From Aestuariibacter sp. GS-14 (GTDB lineage: Bacteria > Pseudomonadota > Gammaproteobacteria > Enterobacterales > Alteromonadaceae), in contig NZ_VHIP01000006.1 in the NCBI RefSeq assembly GCF_006494365.1, positions 124,001-188,000 of the forward strand: a stretch of DNA of 64,000 nucleotides, written 5' to 3'. Positions 25,900 to 35,207 of this stretch are shown piece after piece; the first letter of the stretch is position 1; each line of letters opens with the position of its first letter. A model generated the notes under the pieces. The model worked only from the letters and a program-made list of their open reading frames with translations. It was not told the DNA's origin and did not search any database. The position numbers and the translations under genes were made by a program.

Positions 25900-27111
25900 T
25901 TAGTTAACCAGCAAAGCAGGGGCTAACTTCGATAACTCACCGTCTATGGGAGTTAGCAAGTCTAGGCCCATTATCTTTGCCAATGCCGGATAGACTTCCA
26001 GATTACTCATGGCAGGCAGCGTGTAGCCCGACTTGAACGCAGGCCCAGCAGCCACAAAGAACGCGCCCATATCGGGATGTTCAGGCAAATAACCATGGCC
26101 TCCCGGCCCAACCTTACTGTCTTTGTTTTTAGTAAATTTAGCTGGCGGTGCAATGGTAATAATTAAGTCCCCGGTACGCTTATTATGCGGCATACGGTAG
26201 TGCTGACGTTGATCCTCATCAAATACCTGAACACCGGGTAAATCCATAGCGTTAATAATATTGCGCTGCGCATCAATGGCGGCCTGGTCTACTCCGTCCT
26301 TGGCATACAACAATATTTGCTCACCTTCATTTAACACCAGAAAATCCTCGCTGATATTTAAATCGGCTTCCACTATTGCCTGGCTGCGGTCAACCGGCGT
26401 CATGCCGTGATCCGATACCAGCACCAGATTCACCTTAAACGGCAATGCCTGAATACGGGTATACAGCTGCCCCATAAGGGCATCCAGTTGCTGCACTGCT
26501 TCATAGGTTTCTGGTGCATCGGGTCCGTAATCGTGCCCCACGGTATCGACCAGCGAGAAATAGCCAGCAATAAACCGGGGACGGGATTGTTCGGGATACG
26601 ATAACCATTCCATCATTTGATCTATACGCTGCTGGTAGTCTGCGTATTTCGAATAATGGTAGTGATAAGTTGGCAGTTGCCCGCCAATGCGCGCATCGGA
26701 TTCAGGCCAGAAAAAAGTAGCCGCTTTTAACCCATGCGTCTCCACCAGGTTCCACATGGGCATCGCCGTAATCCAGGTGCTGTCCTGATACCCTTTCCCC
26801 ATGCTGTAATAATCGCGGCGGGATTTATCGTAAAACCGGTTGTTAACGATCCCATGGTTCGCTGGCAACAAGCCAGTTAACAATGAAATGTGATTGGGAA
26901 AGGTATTAGCCGGATACACGGGCTGCATCGACATTACACGGGTACCTTGCTGCGCTATGGCTGCAATGTGTTTTGCCTGATGCTTTTCTATATAGTCGTG
27001 ACGGAATCCGTCGATGGAAATCAACACAACGTGCTGGTCTGAAGAATCTGCGAAAACGCGAGGAGTAACTACCGCTAGTAACATTGCAACTAACACAACA
27101 AAGCGCTGCAT
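25900..27111 (-). CDS. Secreted nucleotide pyrophosphatase/phosphodiesterase (NPP, alkaline-phosphatase superfamily)
   Basis: A 403-residue exported enzyme of the NPP family, hydrolysing phosphodiester or pyrophosphate bonds with two zinc ions. The signal peptide is MQRFVVLVAMLLAVVTPRVFA. Seen: VLISIDGFRHDYI (metal Asp), PANTFPNHISLLTG (nucleophile Thr, N of NHIS), DTVGHDYGPD, LVLVSDHGM and GPGGHGYLPEHPDMGAFFVAAGP. All metal-site motifs appear intact. The upstream TTG start is rejected since the ATG at 27111 opens the signal peptide. It could supply nucleosides and phosphate, but no Pho box was found upstream. Confidence 0.92.
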   Translation of the reverse strand: MQRFVVLVAMLLAVVTPRVFADSSDQHVVLISIDGFRHDYIEKHQAKHIAAIAQQGTRVMSMQPVYPANTFPNHISLLTGLLPANHGIVNNRFYDKSRRDYYSMGKGYQDSTWITAMPMWNLVETHGLKAATFFWPESDARIGGQLPTYHYHYSKYADYQQRIDQMMEWLSYPEQSRPRFIAGYFSLVDTVGHDYGPDAPETYEAVQQLDALMGQLYTRIQALPFKVNLVLVSDHGMTPVDRSQAIVEADLNISEDFLVLNEGEQILLYAKDGVDQAAIDAQRNIINAMDLPGVQVFDEDQRQHYRMPHNKRTGDLIITIAPPAKFTKNKDSKVGPGGHGYLPEHPDMGAFFVAAGPAFKSGYTLPAMSNLEVYPALAKIMGLDLLTPIDGELSKLAPALLVN

Positions 27112-27217
27112 ACGAATCAATACCTTTACTGTTATCCAATCATCCAAAACATGTGGGTTAAGGATGGTTTAAAATTCGAATGAATAGTATTTATCGCCGA
27201 CGAATTACATTCCAGTG

Positions 27218-27243
27218 AAATTCGCCGGATAACCGGCGAATTT
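27218..27243. terminator. Hairpin downstream of tsaD
   Basis: Perfect 11-bp stem AAATTCGCCGG/CCGGCGAATTT with a 4-nt loop, 18 bp past the tsaD stop on the minus strand. The T-run is short, formed by the stem itself. Confidence 0.65.
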
Positions 27244-27260
27244 GCGATAACGGTATGATT

Positions 27261-28274
27261 TTAAAGTGCAGATAGTGTATCAAGAGGCCAACGGGGCTTA
27301 ACGGATTCAGATAACGGCGTGCGTTGACCGGCTTTCAATCGCTGTAAACCGGCGTACGCAATCATGGCACCGTTGTCGGTACAAAAGCCGAGACTGGGGT
27401 AAAATACTTCACCACGCACATCTTGCATCAGCTTTTTCATCGCACTGCGCAATTCGGTATTGGCGCTAACCCCACCTGCGATCACCAGCCGTTTTAAGCC
27501 GGTTTGCTTAAGTGCACGTTTGCATTTAATTGCCAGGGTATCGATAACCGCTTCCTGGAAAGCAAATGCAATATTTGCCTTGGTTTGATGACTATCATCG
27601 GCATCGCGAATAGTATTGGCTGCAAAGGTTTTTAAACCACTGAAGCTAAAATCCAAACCCGGGCGATCTGTCATCGGCCGCGGGAACGCATAGTGCCCAG
27701 GCTCGCCCTGCTCTGCCAGTTTCGCTAGCAATGGCCCGCCTGGATAATCCAGACCCAATAATTTAGCCGTTTTATCGAAGGCCTCACCTGCGGCGTCGTC
27801 GATTGACTCACCTAACAATGTGTATTGTCCGATCCCATCTACCTGCACCAGCATTGAATGTCCACCTGACACCAATAGTGCCACGAACGGAAACTCGGGA
27901 GCGGTATCTTCCAGCATCGGCGCTAATAAATGCCCTTCCATGTGATGCACGCCAATAACCGGCACATTCCAGGCAAAAGACAGCGACCGCCCCACTGAGG
28001 CGCCAACCAACAGCGCCCCCACCAAACCGGGGCCTTGTGTATAGGCAATACCGTCGATATCGCCTTCTTTACACCCGGCGTCGGACAATGCCTTTTGGAT
28101 TAGCGGGATAATTTTCCTTACATGATCGCGTGACGCCAGTTCAGGTACTACACCGCCGTAATCGGCATGCAGTTTTACCTGGCTGTATAAAGTGTGCGAC
28201 AGCAACCCGGCTTCGTCGTCATACACCGCAATACCGGTTTCATCACAGGAGGTTTCAATACCTAATACACGCAT
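27261..28274 (-). CDS. tsaD: tRNA threonylcarbamoyl-adenosine synthase subunit TsaD
   Basis: A 337-residue ASKHA-fold protein that, with TsaB, TsaE and TsaC, installs t6A at position 37 of ANN-decoding tRNAs. Motifs: start [19 protein letters not shown], metal-binding [11 protein letters not shown] (about residues 110-120), VSGGHSMLV, and a C-terminal ASANTELR-type loop [14 protein letters not shown] plus [13 protein letters not shown] with the metal Asp. Length equals E. coli TsaD. Divergent from rpsU, the usual neighbour in gammaproteobacteria. Confidence 0.97.
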   Translation of the reverse strand: MRVLGIETSCDETGIAVYDDEAGLLSHTLYSQVKLHADYGGVVPELASRDHVRKIIPLIQKALSDAGCKEGDIDGIAYTQGPGLVGALLVGASVGRSLSFAWNVPVIGVHHMEGHLLAPMLEDTAPEFPFVALLVSGGHSMLVQVDGIGQYTLLGESIDDAAGEAFDKTAKLLGLDYPGGPLLAKLAEQGEPGHYAFPRPMTDRPGLDFSFSGLKTFAANTIRDADDSHQTKANIAFAFQEAVIDTLAIKCKRALKQTGLKRLVIAGGVSANTELRSAMKKLMQDVRGEVFYPSLGFCTDNGAMIAYAGLQRLKAGQRTPLSESVKPRWPLDTLSAL

Positions 28275-28416
28275 GGCAGTAAATTCTTTGCTCTAAACTG
28301 ATCTCATTGGTAAAGTTTACCCGATTCATAGCTTCGTGGACAATCAACAATCTCAATCAGCACAAGCACCAATCAGCAGGCTGACTATTTTTTATCGCCT
28401 TTTTTGTTATCCGGAC

Positions 28417-28445
28417 TTTACATCCCGGCCTCGAATGTTTAGAAT
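28417..28445 (+). promoter_or_regulatory. Sigma-70 promoter of the rpsU operon
   Basis: TTTACA (28417-28422), 17-bp spacer, TAGAAT (28440-28445). The predicted start is near 28452, giving a leader of about 74 nt before the rpsU ATG. Confidence 0.65.
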
Positions 28446-28525
28446 TTCGCACCATTTTTAACCCGGGTGGTTGAAAAAACCCAGTTGAACCCCGGAAATC
28501 CGTTAAGTTTTGAGGTGAGATTTTA

Positions 28526-28741
28526 ATGCCCATCGTTAAAGTAAGAGAAAACGAGCCATTTGACGTAGCACTGCGTCGTTTTAAGCGTTCTTGTGAAAAA
28601 GCAGGTGTACTGGCTGAAGTACGTCGTCGTGAATTCTTCGAAAAGCCTACTTGGGAACGCAAGCGCAAGAAAGCAGCTGCTAAAAAGCGTCATCTTAAGA
28701 AGTTGGCTCGCGAAAACGCACGTCGCGTAAAACTTTACTAA
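28526..28741 (+). CDS. rpsU: 30S ribosomal protein S21
   Basis: A 71-residue basic protein, the full E. coli length, needed for initiation with many mRNAs. The sequence [20 protein letters not shown] and the Arg/Lys-rich C-terminus are diagnostic. Strong ribosome site GAGGTGAG. First gene of the macromolecular synthesis operon. Confidence 0.98.
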   Translation: MPIVKVRENEPFDVALRRFKRSCEKAGVLAEVRRREFFEKPTWERKRKKAAAKKRHLKKLARENARRVKLY

Positions 28742-28756
28742 GCAATGATTGGCAGT

Positions 28757-28780
28757 GGGGCCTGCTTACAGGCCTCTTTG
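28757..28780 (+). terminator. Attenuating hairpin after rpsU
   Basis: GGGGCCTG/CAGGCCTC stem with CTTA loop and a short TTT tail. It likely lowers expression of the genes after rpsU, as is known for the E. coli operon. Confidence 0.6.
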
Positions 28781-28813
28781 CATGTCTATTGATTAGCTAT
28801 CTACGAGTATTCT

Positions 28814-29257
28814 ATGGCACTGATTGACGATTTAAAAGACGCACAAAAAGATGCTATGCGAGCGAAAGAAAAACTTCGCTTGGGAACTATTCGTATGGCC
28901 CTTGCTGCCATAAAGCAAAAAGAAATCGACGAACAGGTTACCCTGACTGACGCCGATGTGCTTGCTATTTTAACCAAAATGGTAAAGCAGCGTCAGGATG
29001 CTGCGTCACAATATGACGCGGCAGGTCGCGATGATTTGGCGCAAACCGAACGCGCTGAGATTGTTGTTATCGAATCCTTCTTGCCACAAGCATTAACCGA
29101 CGAAGAACTGTCTGCGTTGATTGATGAAGCCATGACCAGTAGTGGTGCAAGTGGTATGCAAGACATGGGTAAGGTAATGGGCTTACTGAAGCCTAAAGTT
29201 CAGGGTCGCACCGACATGGGTGCACTTAGTGCAAAGATCAAACAACGTTTGAATTAA
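28814..29257 (+). CDS. GatB/YqeY domain protein
   Basis: A 147-residue cytoplasmic protein of the YqeY family, which resembles the tRNA-binding C-terminal tail of the GatB amidotransferase subunit. Seen: KLRLGTIRMALAAIKQKEID, VKQRQDAASQYDAAGRDDLAQTE and GMQDMGKVMGLLKPKVQGRTDMGALS, all characteristic. The molecular role is not settled. Its position between rpsU and dnaG is common in Vibrio, Pseudomonas and relatives but absent in E. coli K-12. Confidence 0.93.
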   Translation: MALIDDLKDAQKDAMRAKEKLRLGTIRMALAAIKQKEIDEQVTLTDADVLAILTKMVKQRQDAASQYDAAGRDDLAQTERAEIVVIESFLPQALTDEELSALIDEAMTSSGASGMQDMGKVMGLLKPKVQGRTDMGALSAKIKQRLN

Positions 29258-29370
29258 TGCCTGCATCCCTGTTTTGCAGCAACAGATTCCCTATTTGCGC
29301 ATTCCTTCCAGCCTGATACAGTACGTCTACTGTGTACCAGCATTAACTATTTTGGCAATGTGTAGCATTT

Positions 29371-31158
29371 ATGGCAGGTAAGATCCCCCGCGAGTTTATA
29401 GATGATTTACTGGCTCGTACCGATATTGTCGAAATCGTCGACAGTCGCGTGCGCCTCAAAAAGGCCGGTAAAAACTACTCTGCGTGCTGCCCGTTCCACA
29501 ACGAAAAATCGCCGTCTTTCACTGTAGCTCAGGATAAACAGTTCTATCATTGTTTTGGCTGCGGCGCCCATGGCAATGCAATCTCATTTTTAATGGAATT
29601 CGATCGCCTTGAATTTGTTGAAGCCATTGAAGAGCTCGCCCGGTTACATGGCATCGACGTGCCCAGAGAACAAGGCATAGGAGCCCGCTCATTTAGTCCT
29701 GAGAAAAAACAGCAAACCGAATCTGACTTCCAACTCATGGAAAAAGTCACACGATTTTTCCAGCATCAGCTAAAGCATCACAAACAAGCAAACGCTGCCG
29801 TGGACTACCTTAAAAAGCGTGGACTGTCGGGTGAAATAGTTAAGCAATGGGAAATTGGCTATGCCCCACCCGACTGGGATGCGGTACTGTCTGCATTCGG
29901 TTCAGACCAACACACACGCAAACAGTTACTTGAATTAAAACTGGTTAATCAGAACGACAACGGCAAGCAGTACGATTTTTTTCGTGACCGCATTATGTTT
30001 CCAATTCGGGACAAACGCGGCAGGGTATGTGGATTTGGCGGACGAATCATGGAGGGCAACGGCCCTAAATACCTGAACTCGCCGGAAACCCGCATATTCC
30101 ACAAGGGCTATGAACTGTTTGGATATCACCATACCCGACAGCAGCGCAACCTGCCGCGCATTTTGATTGTGGAAGGCTACATGGATGTGGTGGCCCTGAG
30201 TCAGTTTGACATTCAGTACGCTACCGCAGCACTGGGTACTGCTACCACACAAGAGCACATGACTATGCTGATGCGCAGCAATCAGGAAATTGTGTGCTGT
30301 TACGACGGTGACCGCGCGGGTCGGGATGCGGCATGGCGTGCGGTGGAAAATGCCCTTCCCGTATTAAAAGACGGTGTGCACCTCAAATTCCTGTTCCTAC
30401 CCGACGGCGAAGATCCCGATACCATGGTAAGGAAAATTGGCAAAGAAGCCTTTGAAGCACTGATCGCGCAAGCCGCACCACTGTCGCGCTTCTTTTTCGA
30501 TACCTTACTTAAACAGCACCCGGTAGGTACACCTGAAGGTAAAGTAGCATTGAAATCTGCAGCTCAGCCCCTGATTGATCAGGTAGCAGGCGAACAACAA
30601 AAAATCATGTTGCAGGAAGAGCTTAGCAAGCATGTTGGCGAATACGACCGGTTTAAACTGGACAGAGATATTCGCAACGCCAACGACAGGACGCAGAAGC
30701 CCAATCGGGCTGGCACCTTCGACAACATGAAAAAGTCACGCTTGTCGCCGATTCGAATGATGATCCGCCTCCTGCTTGAGCATCCTAACCTGGCAGCCGA
30801 TTGCAGTGATTCAGTTCAGCCCGCGTTTCTTACCGGCTCAGGCATTGCAGGCCTGCCTGTATTGCAGGATTTGTTTGCGTTCTGTGAGCAATATCCGTCA
30901 GCCAGCACAGCCATGGTACTTGAAAACTTCCGCAATCACCCCCACTCTGTCAGCTTGGGTAAAATGCTTATGCAGGAACATTTTGTCTCGGAAGAGGACG
31001 CGGCCAGGGTATATCGCGACAGTTTCGCTAAATTGCTGGATTGGCATTTCGACAGCCGCATCGATCAACTTTTATCCAAATCACGTATTAATGCGTTGTC
31101 AGCCGCTGAAAAGCAGGAACTAAACTTGCTTATGAAAGAGCGACAGGCAGGCCGATAA
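29371..31158 (+). CDS. dnaG: DNA primase
   Basis: A 595-residue replication primase. Order: CHC2 zinc finger (about residues 37-64, CCPFHNEKSPSF...HCFGCGAHG), the RNA polymerase core domain with IPIRDKRGR-like PIRDKRGRVCGFGGR, TOPRIM with IVEGYMDVVALSQ and CYDGDRAGRDAAWRA (about 255-340), and a C-terminal helicase-binding domain (from about 450). The C-terminal domain is more diverged than the core, as usual. It lies 113 bp after the yqeY gene, with no strong promoter seen in that gap. Confidence 0.97.
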   Translation: MAGKIPREFIDDLLARTDIVEIVDSRVRLKKAGKNYSACCPFHNEKSPSFTVAQDKQFYHCFGCGAHGNAISFLMEFDRLEFVEAIEELARLHGIDVPREQGIGARSFSPEKKQQTESDFQLMEKVTRFFQHQLKHHKQANAAVDYLKKRGLSGEIVKQWEIGYAPPDWDAVLSAFGSDQHTRKQLLELKLVNQNDNGKQYDFFRDRIMFPIRDKRGRVCGFGGRIMEGNGPKYLNSPETRIFHKGYELFGYHHTRQQRNLPRILIVEGYMDVVALSQFDIQYATAALGTATTQEHMTMLMRSNQEIVCCYDGDRAGRDAAWRAVENALPVLKDGVHLKFLFLPDGEDPDTMVRKIGKEAFEALIAQAAPLSRFFFDTLLKQHPVGTPEGKVALKSAAQPLIDQVAGEQQKIMLQEELSKHVGEYDRFKLDRDIRNANDRTQKPNRAGTFDNMKKSRLSPIRMMIRLLLEHPNLAADCSDSVQPAFLTGSGIAGLPVLQDLFAFCEQYPSASTAMVLENFRNHPHSVSLGKMLMQEHFVSEEDAARVYRDSFAKLLDWHFDSRIDQLLSKSRINALSAAEKQELNLLMKERQAGR

Positions 31159-31208
31159 TTATCAGCCACGGCCAATTAAAATAAACGAGTCAAAAATAGG
31201 CAGTAGAG

Positions 31209-31238
31209 TAGTCAAAATAACGACGGTTCTGTTATACT
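31209..31238 (+). promoter_or_regulatory. Candidate promoter of rpoD
   Basis: TAGTCA (31209-31214), 18-bp spacer, TATACT (31233-31238). The predicted start near 31245 gives a leader of about 155 nt that includes the hairpin at 31341-31365. Confidence 0.5.
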
Positions 31239-31340
31239 GTGTAATTCGCTGCCACCGTCGCAAAAGGCAGTTGAACAGACAAAACCACATTGAAGCACGT
31301 GTATCTCGATAAGGCGTTCAACGATTATCGAACATTCACA

Positions 31341-31369
31341 CCTGTAAAGTGTCTCACTTTACAGGTTTT
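31341..31369 (+). terminator. Hairpin terminator or attenuator in the rpoD leader
   Basis: Perfect 10-bp stem CCTGTAAAGT/ACTTTACAGG with a 5-nt loop followed by TTTTG, 33 bp before the rpoD ATG. It would end transcripts from dnaG, and also those from the promoter at 31209-31238, unless regulated. A second weaker hairpin TCGATAA/TTATCGA lies just upstream. Confidence 0.75.
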
Positions 31370-31401
31370 GCATTGGTTAGAATTTAAGAAGTGTAGGGTA
31401 T

Positions 31402-33243
31402 ATGGCGCAAAGCAAGCAGTCTCAGATTAAACTCCTGATTGCGAAAGGTAAAGAGCAAGGTTATCTGACTTTTTCTGAAGTTAATGACCACCTGCCACAG
31501 GACATTGTCGATTCAGATCAGATCGAAGACATCATCCGCATGATCAATGACATGGGTATTCAGGTTGCCGAGTCGGCGCCGGATTCCGATGAATTGTTGA
31601 TGCAGGAAAGTACCACTGATGAAGAAGTTGCCGAAGCAGCCGCACAGGCCCTGGCAACGGTTGAAAGTGAAATCGGCAGAACTACCGACCCGGTGCGCAT
31701 GTACATGCGTGAAATGGGAACGGTTGAACTACTCACCCGTGAAGGCGAAATTGAAATCGCCAAACGCATTGAAGACGGTATCAATCAGGTACAGTGTTCA
31801 GTTGCGGAATACCCGGAAGCCATTACCTACTTACTGGACCAATGGGATCTGTACGAAGCAGAAGAAATTCGCTTAAGCGATATCATTTCTGGCTTTGTTG
31901 ATCCAAACAGCGAAGAAGACCTTGCCCCTACTGCGACCCACGTTGGCTCTGAATTATCACAGGAAGAACTGGATGATGAAGACGACGATGACGACGATGA
32001 TGATGACGACGCTGAAGAAGAAGATGACAGCGGCGTTGATCCTGAGCAAGCACGCGAAAAATTTGCCCAGTTACGCGAACAGTACCAAATTACCCGCAAG
32101 GTAATTGAACAAAAGGGCCGCACACATGATGCCGCTCGGAAAGAAATCGCAGCGCTTAGCGATATCTTCAAAGAATTCCGTTTAGTACCCAAGCAGTTCG
32201 ACCGCTTGGTTAAAAACATGCGTGAAATGATGGACCGCGTTCGTATTCAGGAACGTTTGGTTATGAAGTACTGCGTTATTCACGCTAAAATGCCTAAGAA
32301 AGATTTCATTAAGGCATTTGCGGGTAATGAAACCACAACCGGATGGCTGGACGCTTTGCTGAAAAGCGGTGCAGTTTATACTGGCTTACTGGCACAGTAC
32401 AAAGAAGAAATTGAACGTAGCGTAAGCAAGATTTCGCAGGTTGAACAAGAAACCGGTCTGGTTATCGCAGACATTAAAGACATCAACCGTCGTATGTCTA
32501 TTGGTGAAGCAAAAGCCCGCCGCGCGAAAAAAGAAATGGTTGAAGCTAACTTGCGTCTGGTAATTTCGATTGCCAAAAAGTACACCAACCGCGGCTTGCA
32601 GTTCCTGGATCTGATTCAGGAAGGTAACATCGGTTTGATGAAAGCAGTAGATAAATTTGAATACCGCCGTGGTTATAAGTTTTCAACTTACGCAACATGG
32701 TGGATTCGTCAGGCGATCACTCGCTCAATCGCCGACCAGGCACGGACTATCCGTATCCCGGTTCATATGATTGAAACCATTAACAAACTGAACCGTATTT
32801 CGCGTCAGATGTTGCAGGAAATGGGCCGCGAGCCTACCCCGGAAGAATTGTCTGAGCGCATGATGATGCCTGAAGACAAGATCCGTAAAGTCCTGAAAAT
32901 TGCCAAGGAGCCAATCTCGATGGAAACCCCCATCGGTGATGATGAAGATTCGCATCTGGGCGACTTCATTGAGGACAGCACCATAGTGCAACCTCTGGAT
33001 TCAGCAACAGGCAACAGCCTGAAAGACGCGACACAAGAAGTGTTAGCTGGTTTGACAGCGCGTGAAGCAAAAGTACTGCGTATGCGTTTTGGTATCGACA
33101 TGAACACCGACCATACACTGGAAGAAGTAGGCAAGCAGTTTGACGTTACCCGTGAGCGTATTCGTCAGATCGAAGCAAAAGCATTGCGCAAGCTGCGTCA
33201 TCCGAGCCGTTCTGAGCAACTGCGCAGCTTCCTTGACGAGTAA
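31402..33243 (+). CDS. rpoD: RNA polymerase primary sigma factor RpoD (sigma-70)
   Basis: A 613-residue housekeeping sigma factor, the same length as E. coli RpoD. Region 1.1 at the N-terminus, region 1.2 with [11 protein letters not shown], the non-conserved insert with a run of ten Asp near residues 196-205 inside a wider acidic tract, regions 2.1-2.4 with [18 protein letters not shown] and [16 protein letters not shown], region 3 with [11 protein letters not shown], and region 4 with [19 protein letters not shown]. The mRNA passes a hairpin just before its start. Followed by a terminator that overlaps the convergent MFS gene. Confidence 0.98.
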   Translation: MAQSKQSQIKLLIAKGKEQGYLTFSEVNDHLPQDIVDSDQIEDIIRMINDMGIQVAESAPDSDELLMQESTTDEEVAEAAAQALATVESEIGRTTDPVRMYMREMGTVELLTREGEIEIAKRIEDGINQVQCSVAEYPEAITYLLDQWDLYEAEEIRLSDIISGFVDPNSEEDLAPTATHVGSELSQEELDDEDDDDDDDDDDAEEEDDSGVDPEQAREKFAQLREQYQITRKVIEQKGRTHDAARKEIAALSDIFKEFRLVPKQFDRLVKNMREMMDRVRIQERLVMKYCVIHAKMPKKDFIKAFAGNETTTGWLDALLKSGAVYTGLLAQYKEEIERSVSKISQVEQETGLVIADIKDINRRMSIGEAKARRAKKEMVEANLRLVISIAKKYTNRGLQFLDLIQEGNIGLMKAVDKFEYRRGYKFSTYATWWIRQAITRSIADQARTIRIPVHMIETINKLNRISRQMLQEMGREPTPEELSERMMMPEDKIRKVLKIAKEPISMETPIGDDEDSHLGDFIEDSTIVQPLDSATGNSLKDATQEVLAGLTAREAKVLRMRFGIDMNTDHTLEEVGKQFDVTRERIRQIEAKALRKLRHPSRSEQLRSFLDE

Positions 33244-33261
33244 GAAAGCCAAGTTGTTACA

Positions 33262-34506
33262 CTAAGTAACCCGTTTCAAAGGCCAGTCACCCGACTGGCC
33301 TTTTTTGTTTTCGCTTACCAGAGTAACAATAAATAAAAGTGCCATAAGCAAGTAACAACAAACAGACAACCACAGTGCGCCTTGCTCGTTTGACGCTGCT
33401 ACAACCACACCCGAAATGGCCGGCGCAATAGTACTCCCAACGCTGCCGCTAAACAGCATCAAGGTAACCAGCATGGGCGGCGCATTAGGGATCTGCTGTG
33501 TTCCCAGCGATATTGCGACTTTGTAGATACACGTGGTGAGAAAGCCAAACGCAAACCCAAGAGAAATAAACATTTCTCCAGAGCCACTTGATACCATGGA
33601 GAAAGTTAATCCAATAGCCATCATACTGGCACAGATTAACAACCATCTGGTAGGCACAACATTGACCAGTGCCACAGACAGCAGTAATCCAAATATTGAC
33701 GCGCCCCAGTAATTTCCAACTACTTGCCCTGCCGCGTCCGCTGACAAGCCAAATGCAACCGACAAATAACTGGGGGCCCAGGTAAGAAAACTGGTTTGCG
33801 CAATCAGATACGAACACACTGCAAGTGCCATGCATACTACCCGCACATTAACTATCGAGCGAAACTGTAGCCATGCAGAGTTATCTGCAACCGTATTACG
33901 ACTATTCCCCTGTAATAGTGGACTGCGCGACTCATGTGCTTGCGGGCAATCTCCAGACAGAACAAAAATCAGAATGAGCAGCGCAATTCCACCAACGGCA
34001 AGGTAGCTGTACTGCCACGGGTAATGCTGTGCCAGTAACCAACCCGCCAGTGTAGGAAATAGATAACCCGCAGCACTGAATGCACAGTCGGTTGCAATAA
34101 ACGCCGATGCCCGTCTCTGCGCCTGATAAATCTTGGAAATGATTACCGCACCACCAGACAGCCCACAACCACATGCAAGCCCCAATAACCAGAAGATCGC
34201 AGCTACAGCACTGTAACTCTGAGGCATGATTACGCCCAGCACTAACAGTAAAATAAGCAAACCTGAGTAAGTGAGTACCAACAAATATTTTAGCGGAAAT
34301 CTGGTATACAGGTACATCGACACACAGGTGCCAACCAGCACGCCTCCGGTAAGCCACGAAAACATGCTCACAGCAACCGCCGGCGGAAGCTGTAACGTAG
34401 TAGCAACAGCATTCAGAATAACGCCCGCTTGTGTAAGTAGCCCCGACATAACCATATAGCTAAAAAAGGCAATCAGGGTTAAACGTACCTGGTTAAACAG
34501 CATCAT
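33262..34506 (-). CDS. MFS transporter, TsgA-like
   Basis: A 414-residue major-facilitator protein with about twelve hydrophobic segments. The pattern of FFSYMVMSGLLTQAGVI at the start, SFLTWAPSYL in the middle and TTCIYKVAISLGTQQI late in the protein resembles TsgA of enterobacteria, whose substrate is unknown. Two adjacent ATG codons are at 34506 and 34503; the first overlaps the DUF3750 stop, so the two genes are coupled. The C-terminal tail carries the rpoD terminator. Confidence 0.8.
   Translation of the reverse strand: MMLFNQVRLTLIAFFSYMVMSGLLTQAGVILNAVATTLQLPPAVAVSMFSWLTGGVLVGTCVSMYLYTRFPLKYLLVLTYSGLLILLLVLGVIMPQSYSAVAAIFWLLGLACGCGLSGGAVIISKIYQAQRRASAFIATDCAFSAAGYLFPTLAGWLLAQHYPWQYSYLAVGGIALLILIFVLSGDCPQAHESRSPLLQGNSRNTVADNSAWLQFRSIVNVRVVCMALAVCSYLIAQTSFLTWAPSYLSVAFGLSADAAGQVVGNYWGASIFGLLLSVALVNVVPTRWLLICASMMAIGLTFSMVSSGSGEMFISLGFAFGFLTTCIYKVAISLGTQQIPNAPPMLVTLMLFSGSVGSTIAPAISGVVVAASNEQGALWLSVCCYLLMALLFIVTLVSENKKGQSGDWPLKRVT
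33278..33306 (+). terminator. Rho-independent terminator of rpoD inside the tsgA-like 3' end
   Basis: Perfect 11-bp stem AAAGGCCAGTC/GACTGGCCTTT, 4-nt loop and six further T. It encodes part of the C-terminus of the convergent MFS gene, so one sequence serves both as coding region and as terminator. Confidence 0.9.
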
Positions 34507-35054
34507 CGTGGCTCACTTTTGTTACTTGCATAACCAGACCCAATAGCGCTAAAAGGCAAATTCAGTTCTAGCTCCGGTACTTGTAATCCTATCCACGCGG
34601 GAAACGTGTTGCTGTTTGGGCCGGGAAAGACCTGGTATTCATTTGCCCAGGGATATCTGGATACCGCATCGGTTATTTGAGGAATCAGTGCGCTGGCCTT
34701 AACCCCCTGTACAGACAATAGCTTTTCTGGCTTCGCCCCATACCAATACCGATCGGGTGTTTTCGTGGTATAGGTGCGCAGTGCGGGTTGGCCTTGTCTC
34801 ACGCGCCAGCCAACCACTTCATACACCGTGTATTCTTCTGCCATTTCGGGCTTAACCGCTATCCATGTGTGCACAGCAAACCAGCCTCGCCAGCTAAAGG
34901 CATCAGCCGCATATACTTCGATAACGGCATCGGTTATCAAGTCAGGTGATAACGAAATGCCTGCAGGTTCCCGGCTGGCTGTGCGCCAGTCCTGATTACT
35001 AAACGCGACTACACCCAACAATGCAACGAACACTATACCGACCAGTCTACCCAT
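34503..35054 (-). CDS. DUF3750 family protein
   Basis: A 183-residue protein with one N-terminal membrane anchor or signal segment (GRLVGIVFVALLGVVAFS) and a DUF3750 domain. The family motif VFPGPNSNTFPAWI is clear near residues 140-153, preceded by YRYPWA-like SRYPWANEYQ. Function unknown; the NSNTF motif and conserved His in AVHTWIAVKP hint at an enzyme, which is inference. First gene of a two-gene unit with the TsgA-like transporter, divergent from the sodium:solute symporter. Confidence 0.9.
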   Translation of the reverse strand: MGRLVGIVFVALLGVVAFSNQDWRTASREPAGISLSPDLITDAVIEVYAADAFSWRGWFAVHTWIAVKPEMAEEYTVYEVVGWRVRQGQPALRTYTTKTPDRYWYGAKPEKLLSVQGVKASALIPQITDAVSRYPWANEYQVFPGPNSNTFPAWIGLQVPELELNLPFSAIGSGYASNKSEPR

Positions 35055-35207
35055 GAGGTTATACCCTTTGTTGAATGAGACTATCTAATCAGTTGAGTGA
35101 ATTTCAGGCAAGACTACCGCGATAAAACCACCAGCCTGACCGACCAAACATCAACTGGTAATTTAATAATCAAATCTGCATACTGGAATAAAGAAAGGAA
35201 TCTGACT

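Noticed and set aside
27112..27260. Search for a Pho box before the secreted phosphodiesterase
   Set aside because: No TGTCA pair with 11-bp spacing was found, so I do not place it in the phosphate group.
31973..32030. Asp/Glu-rich GAT/GAC run in rpoD as a repeat locus
   Set aside because: An acidic tract in the non-conserved region is normal for sigma-70 proteins; the reading frame is intact.
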